Source: an uncultured Bacteroidales bacterium
GTDB lineage: Bacteria > Bacteroidota > Bacteroidia > Bacteroidales > UBA932
Assembly: GCA_944325495.1 (NCBI GenBank)
Contig: CALVAD010000010.1
Coordinates: 1 to 52,143 of the forward strand
DNA: 52,143 nt
Direction: 5' to 3'
Each line of letters opens with the position of its first letter. Position 1 is the first letter of the stretch. The notes under the pieces are model-generated. The model worked only from the letters and a program-made list of their open reading frames with translations, did no database searches and had not been told where the DNA came from. A program made the translations under genes and the position numbers. Shown in pieces: positions 25,246-32,584 of the stretch.

Positions 25246-25794
25246 CTACCATCGGTTATGATGGATTTTCCCGGGATTCCATTTGTCCTTGGGCTGCTCC
25301 GCACCGGCGGGGAAGCCTATGGGGACCACGCACAGGGGCATGATGTCATCGGGCATCGGTATCACCGATTTCACGGCTTCCGAACGCTCGGGATCGGAGG
25401 CCGCAGTCCACACTGCGCCGAGCCCGAGGGCCTCCGCCGCAAGCAGCAGATTCTCGGTGGCGGCTGACGCGTCGTGCTCCCAGAAAGGATTCTCCGTCAC
25501 GGTTCCGTCGGAATGTCCGATCGTAGTCACGGCGCAGACTATTATCGCCAACGGAGCCCCGGCGAGCATCTTCGCATATCTGAGCCTGTCCGCCAGCGCG
25601 TCCAGCGTCGCGCGGTCGTCGACTACCACGAACTCCCACGGCTGGCGGTTCTTGGCCGACGGTGCGGCCATGGCCGCGCGGAGCAGCAGCTCCACCATCC
25701 CGGCAGGAACGGCCCTGTCCTCGTAACTTCTGACACTTCTGCGTGAAGCGATGTTCTCCAGCACGGCTTTCGCGCGCTCTGACAAATCAATCAT
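25246..25794 (-). CDS. Nitroreductase-family FMN oxidoreductase
   Basis: The 182-residue protein shows the nitroreductase fold: RRSVRSYEDRAVP (FMN phosphate contact), AAMAAPSAKNRQPWEFVVV, DASAATENLLLAAEALGLGAVWTA and a C-terminal PKDKWNPGKIHHNRW tail of the kind that completes the FMN site of a dimer. It would reduce quinones or nitro compounds with NAD(P)H; the natural substrate is unknown. It has its own promoter, which overlaps the end of the glycosyltransferase gene upstream. Confidence 0.9.
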   Translation of the reverse strand: MIDLSERAKAVLENIASRRSVRSYEDRAVPAGMVELLLRAAMAAPSAKNRQPWEFVVVDDRATLDALADRLRYAKMLAGAPLAIIVCAVTTIGHSDGTVTENPFWEHDASAATENLLLAAEALGLGAVWTAASDPERSEAVKSVIPMPDDIMPLCVVPIGFPAGAEQPKDKWNPGKIHHNRW

Positions 25795-25808
25795 GATATT
25801 CTGGTTTT

Positions 25809-25838
25809 CAAATGTACGCTTCTAATCCATTCTTTCAA
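25809..25838 (-). promoter_or_regulatory. Promoter of the nitroreductase gene
   Basis: On the minus strand TTG (25836-25838), a 19-bp gap and TACATTTG (25809-25816) match the consensus. The -33 box lies inside the last codons of the glycosyltransferase gene. Confidence 0.7.
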
Positions 25839-27009
25839 TGACCGGAAGCCCCTTGCTGCGCAGCAGGTCGTCGTAACGCCGCAGAACCTCGCCCACGCAG
25901 TCCTCCCATGAACGCACTATCGTGCGGGAGGCGTTGTCGCCCGCACGGCGTACAAGCGCGGGATCAGCCGCCAGGCGGCGCAGCAGGGACGCAAGTTCCG
26001 CAGGGTCGTTCTCCGTCAGGAAACCGTTGTAGCCGTCGGTCAATATGGTCGCGGCGGTCGAGCCCTTCGCCATGACGGCGGCGGTATGCAGCGCGGCGGC
26101 CTCCCTGACCACCAGCGGGGCGTTGTCGTATAGCGAGGGAAACAGGAACAGGTCGGCGGCGGCATAATAGTCAGTCAGCTTCTTCCTGTCGGTCAGAGTC
26201 CCGACGAAAGTCACCTTCGCGTCGAGGCTCTTCTCGCTGACAAGCTGCCGCATCGCATGGGCGGCATAGCCGTTGCCCACGAAGAACATGCGGAAAGGCA
26301 GATCCGGGAGCAGGGCGAGAGCCTCGATGATCAGCCGCGGGTTCTTCTCCCATATATGCTGGCCCACGAAAAGCAGGGCCAGCTCGTCAGGCGCGACGCC
26401 TATTCTCTTCCTCGCCTCCGCGAAGAAATCGTCGGGATAATCGGCGACGAGGTCCGATCCGTTGTCCATGACTTCGACCTCGCCCTTGTAGCCGTATTCC
26501 CGTATCACGTCCCTGACCGAGTCCTGAGGAACCCAGACGAGATCGGCCTTCTCGTAGAAATCGATTATCGCCTTCACCACGAGGTCTGCGGCGGGCTTGG
26601 GAAGCACTCTCTCGAAATCGTCGCGGTATTTCGAATGGAAGGTGGCGACCAACGGTATCTTCTGGAGCCTGGCTATTCTCAGGGCGGCCATACCGGAAGC
26701 GAACGGGCAGTGAGCATGGACTATCCTGAACCCTATCCTGGTGATCCTCGCAAGGAACCCTGGATCAAGCTCTGCTATCCCCGTCACATACGGACGCCGC
26801 ATCGGCACCGGCACGGAGAAATAGTCCAGAACCTTATAGGGAAGGCCGGAATAGTCGGCGCCGGGCACGTTGGGCGTGACCACGCGGACTCCTCCGACCT
26901 TCTTCTGCATCCATTCGGCATAGTTCTGCATGCAGACGGACACCCCGTCCATCACAGGCGGGAAGCAGTCACAGAACAGGCCCACATTGGCTTTTTCAGA
27001 AGAGAACAT
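25822..27009 (-). CDS. Family 4 glycosyltransferase
   Basis: The 395-residue protein has the GT-B layout: an N-terminal acceptor domain (GLFCDCFPPVMDGVSVCMQNYAEWM; HAHCPFASGMAALRIARLQKIPLVATFHSKY) and a C-terminal donor domain (FVGQHIWEKNPRLIIEALALL; YYAAADLFLFPSLYDNAPLVVREAAAL, the E-x7-E region). Retaining GT4 enzymes of this kind act on mannosyl or glucosyl lipids and polysaccharides; the acceptor is unknown. The start overlaps the end of the upstream membrane-protein gene by 14 bp, so the two are co-translated. Confidence 0.88.
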   Translation of the reverse strand: MFSSEKANVGLFCDCFPPVMDGVSVCMQNYAEWMQKKVGGVRVVTPNVPGADYSGLPYKVLDYFSVPVPMRRPYVTGIAELDPGFLARITRIGFRIVHAHCPFASGMAALRIARLQKIPLVATFHSKYRDDFERVLPKPAADLVVKAIIDFYEKADLVWVPQDSVRDVIREYGYKGEVEVMDNGSDLVADYPDDFFAEARKRIGVAPDELALLFVGQHIWEKNPRLIIEALALLPDLPFRMFFVGNGYAAHAMRQLVSEKSLDAKVTFVGTLTDRKKLTDYYAAADLFLFPSLYDNAPLVVREAAALHTAAVMAKGSTAATILTDGYNGFLTENDPAELASLLRRLAADPALVRRAGDNASRTIVRSWEDCVGEVLRRYDDLLRSKGLPVIERMD

Positions 27010-29125
27010 TGTTTATCCGCTCGTTGAAAATCAGATAGAGCGCCGCTAGCACCACCACTATGAAGATTATCCAGCGGAACCATTTCTTCCATGCCGGAGT
27101 CTTCTGCGAGTAGGGGTCGGATATGTTGAGCTTGGGATACTTCGCGACGGAAGTCAGCTTGTCGCCGAAGATTATGTTCACGAGCACCTTCGAATTCACG
27201 GCCCAGCCGTTGGCGTTGAGCACGGGGCCGAGGTTGCGCTTGCGCAGCTTGCTCCAGGCGATGAAGCACGACGGTCCCGAGATAATCAGCATGATCACCA
27301 CTACGGCGACTATGAGCTGCCACCAGGGAGTCCTCGCTATTCCGGCAGCCAGCTGGGTGATGAATGAGCCTATGTAGCCCAGAGCAAGGCCGATGGCCGC
27401 GAAGATACCTGCGAACTTGGCAATGTCGAACGCAGGCTTGGAGGCCGGGGCCGCCTGCCCGTCGGCTGCGGGTGCGGACTGGGCGGAAGCCGTCGCCACG
27501 GTGGACGCCTTGGTCTGCATCTGGTTCATCACCTTGTTCTCCTTGTCAGTCGCGGACTTGTTGATCAGTCCTACGCAGAATTCCCAGAACTTGCGGTAGG
27601 GAGACCAGAAGGCGTTGCGTATGCTGATGGGATTGTCGATTATCTTCGTGACCGTAGCATCCCAGTCGTTCCCGTCGAGATCGTAGAATATTCCGTTCTT
27701 GCCGGGACGCAGATCGTCGATGTCGCCGGAAGTCATGACGGCCACTATGTCCATGGAAGCCGGGCTGCGCTTGGAAGAACACTTGCAGTATATGAGGAAC
27801 ATGCCGCTGAGCCTGGCCATGTCGTTGTGTCCGGCCATGTCGCCGACTCTGATGCAGAGGTCGCAGCAGCGCTGGTCGATGAACAGCCTTCCGGCCTCGA
27901 ATATTGCCCTGCGGCCGTCACGGGCATAGAAATCCGAGAATATCACGTAATTCTGGAGGAAATGTCCGAAATCGCGGTAGAGGTACATGAGCTTCTTCAC
28001 CTCGTCGATGGAATCGGACTCTTCCTTGAGGGCCTTGTCCTTCTCCACGAGGTCGAGCAGGTCCTGCCTGCGGTCGGCCTTGAGTATGGCGGCCACCCGC
28101 TCGGCTCCGAGGAACTCGACCTCCGCGCCCTTCTTCGACGCGAGCCAGGCGGAATATCCGGCGAAACGGGCGCCCAGCGAGCTCCAGTCAGTCTCGCCCA
28201 CTCCGTCCTTGCCGCAGAAATCCTTGGCGGGGACCAGGGCGAGAAGTTTGTCGAGCGCCGCCTGCCATGAGGGGTTTACGCTCTTCAGCGGGAGTATGCC
28301 GGACTCCGAAGGGCGGGCGAGCGGACACGCGGCCATGTCTTCAAGCCTCTCGACCTTCACGTCGACAGCCGCCGCGACGGTCTGGTCGTAGCGCTGGAGC
28401 CTGCAGCGGTAGAAATAATCCTTCATCTTCGCGTCGAGCGCGCAGAAGGCTTCGTATGCCGCCGGAGTGTCAGCCCCGTAAGGGAATATCTCCTTCCGGG
28501 CCGCAGCCGCGGCGGCCTGCCATGAGGAATAATCCGAGCACGCCGCATAGAATTTCTCTATCATCTCGGCTGTCACACCCTGCTCTCCGCTGCGGTCCGC
28601 AGCCGAACCGATTCCCGCTATGCAGTCGGCGATGGTATTCTTCAGCTCCTCGTCATCTCCGGCTGTCGCCGCAGTCACGACGCCGTCACCATTGAATCTG
28701 GTGCCCGAAAAAATGGCCGCGCTGTCCGATGCCTGGTCGAGGCTGATGCTGTTCTCGTCCTTCAGCCCGAGGTTGTCAAGTATCTGACGCGCCGATTTCC
28801 TGAGGCGGGAGCCCAGTTCCGTACTGTCATCGAAGGCATCGAGAGGCATGACGCTGTCGCCCTTGAGCAGCAGATCCTTGTCGCGCACGCAGGCGCAGAG
28901 CCAGTTCGCGGTGTCCACCACTTCCGACACCCGGATCTTCCCGTCGCCGCTTCTGTCGATATAGGCAAGCGTGCGATGGTCCATTGAAAGACCGTCGACC
29001 GGACAGCTGAGCACCGTCCAGTATTTTTCGTCAAGTTCTCCAAGATGGGCTATATCCTCCCCCGAGGCTATCTTCACCCTGATCACTCCTCCGAGGGAGC
29101 AATACTGCCAAACATGATTTTCCAT
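26996..29125 (-). CDS. Large uncharacterised membrane protein with an EF-hand
   Basis: The 709-residue protein has no signal peptide. Near its start is a canonical calcium-binding EF-hand loop, DRSGDGKIRVSE (residues 57-68, ligands at positions 1, 3, 5, 7, 9 and 12). A weaker similar stretch (FNGDGVVTA) follows near residue 143. The middle 400 residues are helical and probably cytosolic. Three membrane segments lie in the last 150 residues (FAGIFAAIGLALGYIGSF; WWQLIVAVVVIMLIISGPSC; WIIFIVVVLAALYLIF), with a short linker rich in Ala and Gln before them. I recognise it only as a Bacteroidales protein of unknown function. It is co-transcribed with the glycosyltransferase. Confidence 0.75.
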   Translation of the reverse strand: MENHVWQYCSLGGVIRVKIASGEDIAHLGELDEKYWTVLSCPVDGLSMDHRTLAYIDRSGDGKIRVSEVVDTANWLCACVRDKDLLLKGDSVMPLDAFDDSTELGSRLRKSARQILDNLGLKDENSISLDQASDSAAIFSGTRFNGDGVVTAATAGDDEELKNTIADCIAGIGSAADRSGEQGVTAEMIEKFYAACSDYSSWQAAAAAARKEIFPYGADTPAAYEAFCALDAKMKDYFYRCRLQRYDQTVAAAVDVKVERLEDMAACPLARPSESGILPLKSVNPSWQAALDKLLALVPAKDFCGKDGVGETDWSSLGARFAGYSAWLASKKGAEVEFLGAERVAAILKADRRQDLLDLVEKDKALKEESDSIDEVKKLMYLYRDFGHFLQNYVIFSDFYARDGRRAIFEAGRLFIDQRCCDLCIRVGDMAGHNDMARLSGMFLIYCKCSSKRSPASMDIVAVMTSGDIDDLRPGKNGIFYDLDGNDWDATVTKIIDNPISIRNAFWSPYRKFWEFCVGLINKSATDKENKVMNQMQTKASTVATASAQSAPAADGQAAPASKPAFDIAKFAGIFAAIGLALGYIGSFITQLAAGIARTPWWQLIVAVVVIMLIISGPSCFIAWSKLRKRNLGPVLNANGWAVNSKVLVNIIFGDKLTSVAKYPKLNISDPYSQKTPAWKKWFRWIIFIVVVLAALYLIFNERINNVLF

Positions 29126-29175
29126 AAGTTTTTCAAACTTCGCCGCAAGATAAGAAAATAATGCGGTATCTTCGT

Positions 29176-29796
29176 ATGATGGAATTCAGGAGCTACATTG
29201 AAAATGAGATTCTTCCGCTCTACCGGAACTTCGACAGGGCGCACGGACCCGAGCATGCCGAAGCCGTCATCTCCCGCAGTCTCGCCCTGGCGGAAATCTA
29301 CGGCCTTGACCAGGACATGGTCTACGCCGCGGCGGCATATCACGATACCGGACTGACAGAAGGCAGGGAGCGGCACCACCTCGTATCCGGACGCATCATA
29401 CGCGAGGACATGAACCTGCGCAACTGGTTCTCCGAGGAGCAGATAGAGACGATAGCCCAGGCGGCTGAAGACCACAGGGCGTCAGCGGACAGGGAGCCGC
29501 GGAGCATCTACGGCCGCATCATCGCCGAAGCCGACAGACAGATAGATCCGGAGCTCACGGTCAGACGCACGGTCCAGTACGGGCTGTCACACTACCCCGG
29601 GCTGGGCATGGAGGAGCATTGGGACCGCATGCTGCGGCACCTCAACGCCAAGTATGCCGAAGGCGGCTACCTCAAGCTGCTGATCCCCGAATCCGACAAC
29701 GCGGCGCGCCTGCAGGAACTCAGGGCGCTCATAAAGGACCTGCCAAGGCTCCGGGCCATCTTCGAGAAGGAATATTCCCGGGGAATTTCAGAATGA
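29176..29796 (+). CDS. HD-domain phosphohydrolase
   Basis: The protein of about 206 residues has the metal-binding HD motifs: His in RAHGPEHAEAVISRS, the His-Asp pair in AAAAYHDTGLTEGRERHH and a late Asp in IAEADRQID. HD proteins of this size hydrolyse nucleotides or small phosphate esters; the substrate is unknown. The frame opens at 29161, but a -7-like box (TATCTTCG) lies across codons 4-6 of that version, so the ATG pair at 29176/29179 is preferred. The stop overlaps the convergent neighbour by 9 bp. Confidence 0.82.
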   Translation: MMEFRSYIENEILPLYRNFDRAHGPEHAEAVISRSLALAEIYGLDQDMVYAAAAYHDTGLTEGRERHHLVSGRIIREDMNLRNWFSEEQIETIAQAAEDHRASADREPRSIYGRIIAEADRQIDPELTVRRTVQYGLSHYPGLGMEEHWDRMLRHLNAKYAEGGYLKLLIPESDNAARLQELRALIKDLPRLRAIFEKEYSRGISE

Positions 29797-30558
29797 CAAC
29801 CTCAGCGACAGACCGGCGACAGGCCGGGCCATGGTCGTTCCGGCACATGCTACATCCACATACGGCGTCAGCTCCAGGTCGAAGGCAAGCTGGTCCAGGT
29901 CGCTGCAGTACATGTTCTTGACCTTGGCCACGCGCACGGCGTCGACGATGGAGCTCACGTTGACCGCAACCGCGGCCGCGTAGGAGGCTATCATCATCGT
30001 CCAGGCGAGACTCGGGCTCGAATCGACCACAGCCGTAGAGAGACTCATAATGGTACAGCAGGCAGCCATCCCGGCGAGATAGCCTATCCCCCTGCCGACT
30101 TCCCCGGAAATCATCTGCCCGAGACCGGGTATCAGAAACGAGCAGAGACCCATGATGGGAGGCGAATAGCGTTCGTACCCCGTGAAGGAATAATAGTCCC
30201 GCCAGTCGTAGTACCTCAGGAGTTCGTTGTAGTTCATTCCGGACCTCAGACCGGGCGCCGCTTCATATCCGGGGCCCGCTGCGGACTGCCGCCCGGGAGC
30301 CGGAGCCGACGGCCTGTAGTCCGCGAACACGTCGCGGCTGCCGTCGCGGTAAGTGACCATCAGCACATCGGCCTTGGAAATGCTGAAAAGAGGTCCGTCG
30401 GGCAGACCCTCCCTCTTGTACTTGATCGTATCGTCGGTGACTTCCACTATCACGGCCCTGATGTCCTCGCCGTTGCGCCTGGTAATCACGTCCTGAGCCG
30501 TAGCATCGATGCCGGCGGCGCAGAATACCGCGAGAAGCAGCAGAATAATTCCTTTCAT
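29788..30558 (-). CDS. Envelope protein with a membrane tail module
   Basis: The 256-residue protein has a signal peptide (MKGIILLLLAVFCAAGIDATA), a small beta-rich N-terminal domain (DVITRRNGEDIRAVIVEVTDDTIKYKRE...SISKADVLMVTYRDGS, typical of small Bacteroidales periplasmic proteins), a Pro/Ala/Gly linker and a C-terminal module of about 130 residues. That module (RYSPPIMGLCSFLIPGLGQ...AKVKNMY...GLSLRLSF) is clearly related to the C-terminus of the protein at 15611. Its function is unknown. The final Phe after a strand resembles an outer-membrane protein end. Confidence 0.72.
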   Translation of the reverse strand: MKGIILLLLAVFCAAGIDATAQDVITRRNGEDIRAVIVEVTDDTIKYKREGLPDGPLFSISKADVLMVTYRDGSRDVFADYRPSAPAPGRQSAAGPGYEAAPGLRSGMNYNELLRYYDWRDYYSFTGYERYSPPIMGLCSFLIPGLGQMISGEVGRGIGYLAGMAACCTIMSLSTAVVDSSPSLAWTMMIASYAAAVAVNVSSIVDAVRVAKVKNMYCSDLDQLAFDLELTPYVDVACAGTTMARPVAGLSLRLSF

Positions 30559-30628
30559 ATAATTCTATGTTACTTTTTGGAAAGCCGTTTTGAAACTTTC
30601 CTGAAATTCTTTTCGGAACGGTCTCTTA

Positions 30629-30657
30629 CAAAGTTAAGAATTTTTCCGCTCTGTCAA
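30629..30657 (-). promoter_or_regulatory. Promoter upstream of the 29788-30558 gene
   Basis: On the minus strand TTG (30655-30657), an 18-bp gap and TAACTTTG (30629-30636) give a good match. It begins directly after the stop of the upstream esterase gene and would give a leader of about 65 nt. Confidence 0.6.
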
Positions 30658-31725
30658 TCAGGCGCCGCCGCCATCGAAGCAGGCGTCCTTCAGACATGAA
30701 TCCAGATATTCAGTTATCAGCCTCTGAACCTCCCTGCCGCAATGATGCGGCCCGTCGAAGAACTCAGTACGGAGCTTTCCGCATGCGCCCTCCGACTCAT
30801 ATATCTCCTGCATGCGCCTGAAACTCCGCTCGACGGCCCACACCGGAAACAGCTTGTCCTGACTTCCGTTCAGGAAAAAGAAAGGCTTCGGGACGAGCAG
30901 ACGCGCTATGTCGGGGAAATCGTACCTGTCCCTCAGCTCGGGAATCAGCATCGAATAGTCGGAAGCCTTGTACGGCGGAGGGCAGGTTTCCTTCAGAGTC
31001 ATCCAGCAGAGCGCCACGCCTGTCCGTATCTCCGGGCAGAAGGCGGCCAGAAGCCATGCGCGGTGCGCGCCCATGGACCAGCCGAAGCATCCGATTCTGT
31101 CCTTGTCGACAAATCCGAGGCTTCCCAGCAGACGGGCTGCCGCCGCATCCTCCTCCAGGGTCTTCACCGCCCAGTTCACGCCTCCTCGGGCAAGACTGTC
31201 ATAAACCGCCCTCTGGCCTTCATACACCAGGTCCTTCACCCGCCCGATGTCGCCCTCCTCCCCGCAGAACTTCATTCTCGACCACCGGCGGCAGAGAGCC
31301 GAGCTGCGAGAGCCCCAATAGAGCATGTCCGGGACTATCACGGCATAACCGAGGGCGGCGAGCGAATCGGCGAAACAGACTCCGTCGAAGTTGTCTCCGA
31401 CCCATTGGGCCGAGGACCGCCTTATGTTCTCCGGCGCCGAAGCCAGCGGCCTGACAAGCTTCTCCTTGCCTATGTCGAACCGCGCCCCGTGGTCGTGCAG
31501 CATCACGAGACCGGGGAATACGGCTCCGTCACGGGCTCCGTCCGGAATCAGCAGATAGGAGCGGACCCGTTCCGTCTCCGTGACATTGTATTCTATGAGG
31601 GAGCATTCATAGCCGTCCCTCTGCTCCGACTCGAGCACGGTCATACGCGCCTCGACGCCGCTTCCGAGCACGATCGGGGCAGCGGCGGCCAATATCAGAT
31701 GAAGAATTCCAGAAATCATCGCCAT
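30658..31725 (-). CDS. Secreted alpha/beta hydrolase (dienelactone hydrolase or acetyl esterase type)
   Basis: From the ATG at 31725 the protein has 355 residues with a signal peptide (MAMISGILHLILAAAAPIVLG). The frame is open up to 31791, but that part covers the tRNA-Leu terminator, so it is not used. The fold is visible: GLVMLHDHGARFDIGKEK (oxyanion region), the nucleophile elbow GCFGWSMGAHRAW, an Asp in FLNGSQDKLFPV and a His in FFDGPHHCG. It resembles the Bacteroidales dienelactone-hydrolase-like and acetyl-xylan-esterase-like enzymes that deacylate plant polysaccharides. The substrate is unproven. Confidence 0.82.
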   Translation of the reverse strand: MAMISGILHLILAAAAPIVLGSGVEARMTVLESEQRDGYECSLIEYNVTETERVRSYLLIPDGARDGAVFPGLVMLHDHGARFDIGKEKLVRPLASAPENIRRSSAQWVGDNFDGVCFADSLAALGYAVIVPDMLYWGSRSSALCRRWSRMKFCGEEGDIGRVKDLVYEGQRAVYDSLARGGVNWAVKTLEEDAAAARLLGSLGFVDKDRIGCFGWSMGAHRAWLLAAFCPEIRTGVALCWMTLKETCPPPYKASDYSMLIPELRDRYDFPDIARLLVPKPFFFLNGSQDKLFPVWAVERSFRRMQEIYESEGACGKLRTEFFDGPHHCGREVQRLITEYLDSCLKDACFDGGGA

Positions 31726-31757
31726 AAGATTTACATGCCGGTCCCGGCAGGAAACGC

Positions 31758-31788
31758 AAAAGGACCGGCCGAACATCCGCCGATCCTT
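31758..31788 (-). terminator. Terminator of tRNA-Leu
   Basis: On the minus strand AAGGATCGGC (31779-31788) pairs with GCCGGTCCTT (31760-31769), 10 bp with one G-U pair, ending in TTTT. It lies 6 bp past the tRNA 3' end. Confidence 0.75.
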
Positions 31789-31794
31789 CACGAG

Positions 31795-31877
31795 TGCGCG
31801 GGATGAGAGTCGAACTCACACGTCGCAATTGACACTAGCTCCTGAAACTAGCGCGTCTACCATTTCGCCACCCGCGC
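31795..31877 (-). tRNA. tRNA-Leu(CAG)
   Basis: The acceptor stem is GCGCGGG/CCCGCGC, the anticodon arm CTAGT-TTCAGGA-GCTAG gives anticodon CAG, and a long variable arm (class II) and a T-arm with TTCGACT are present. The discriminator is A and CCA is not encoded. Confidence 0.95.
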
Positions 31878-31889
31878 CCGAATGGACTG

Positions 31890-31897
31890 CAAATATA
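31890..31897 (-). promoter_or_regulatory. -7 box of the tRNA-Leu promoter
   Basis: TATATTTG on the minus strand matches TAnnTTTG, 12 bp before the tRNA. No -33 TTG is seen at the usual distance. Confidence 0.5.
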
Positions 31898-31922
31898 CAA
31901 TTTTTTTCTTAAAATCACTCTT

Positions 31923-32486
31923 CTAGAAAATATATGTAAGCGCCAGAATGATGTCCGCCGGCAGGATGAAGAATTTCTCGCCTCTGTCGGTGACCCGGCC
32001 GCAGGTCGGACATTCATAGCTCGTGTACTGATCATAGCCCGACCACAGTCCGAACCCCAGGTCGAGATTCAGATTGGGAGCTATCATGTAGGTATATCCG
32101 CCGCCTATCCCGGCCCCGTAACGGTCACCCTCCGAGGTGGCGGGAGAGACGAGCCCTCCGACATTGTATTCCTGGTAGCGCAGTTCCGCCGAAAGCCACC
32201 AGCCTGAATAGATATGCCATGGCCAGTATCTCGCGCCGGTGCTGACGGAACGCTGACGGCGCCGGAACTCCTCCTCCCCGGTTCCGAAGCTGAAAGGATT
32301 GTACCTGAACCCGGCGTTGACGCTCCAGTGCCTCGCCACCGCATATGACGCGTCGAGATTCAGGGTCCCGAAATCCGCGTAGCCCATCACATTGGTGGAC
32401 AGGGCGAAATTCTGTGCCGGCAGGCTATGACCGAGCAATAGCAGCGCGGCGGCAAACAATATTCTTCTCATTTTGCTGTACTTCAT
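31923..32486 (-). CDS. DUF3575 family outer-membrane protein
   Basis: The 187-residue protein has a signal peptide (residues 1-25, ending LPAQ) and a series of amphipathic strands: NLDASYAVARHWSVNAGFRYNPF, ARYWPWHIYSGWWLSAELRY, GAGIGGGYTYMIAPNLNLDLGFGLWSG. This pattern, with the YWPWH and GGGYTYMI phrases and a late ECPTCG pair, matches DUF3575, a small outer-membrane beta-barrel family of Bacteroidota. It ends in Phe (ALTYIF), as barrels do. A terminator ends only 3 bp before the first ATG; the second ATG (32471) is a possible alternative start. Confidence 0.83.
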   Translation of the reverse strand: MKYSKMRRILFAAALLLLGHSLPAQNFALSTNVMGYADFGTLNLDASYAVARHWSVNAGFRYNPFSFGTGEEEFRRRQRSVSTGARYWPWHIYSGWWLSAELRYQEYNVGGLVSPATSEGDRYGAGIGGGYTYMIAPNLNLDLGFGLWSGYDQYTSYECPTCGRVTDRGEKFFILPADIILALTYIF

Positions 32487-32489
32487 ATC

Positions 32490-32574
32490 AAAAAGGCGGT
32501 CCGGCTCCGGAATCCATAATAACTGACCTTAAACTTAAACTATGGGAAACCACCTTGTCCGGCGCCGGACCGCC
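32490..32574 (-). terminator. Long-loop terminator in front of the DUF3575 gene
   Basis: On the minus strand GGCGGTCCGGC and GCCGGACCGCC form a perfect 11-bp stem, extended by CCGG/CCGG past one mismatch, around a 48-nt loop, then TTTTT. It would end the lipoprotein transcript or act as an attenuator for the DUF3575 gene. Confidence 0.6.
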
Positions 32575-32584
32575 ATATCGTCCG

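Noticed and set aside
31726-31791. Longer N-terminus for the secreted hydrolase from 31791.
   Set aside because: That part covers the tRNA-Leu terminator and hides the signal peptide behind a Cys/Arg-rich lead; the ATG at 31725 gives a normal signal peptide.
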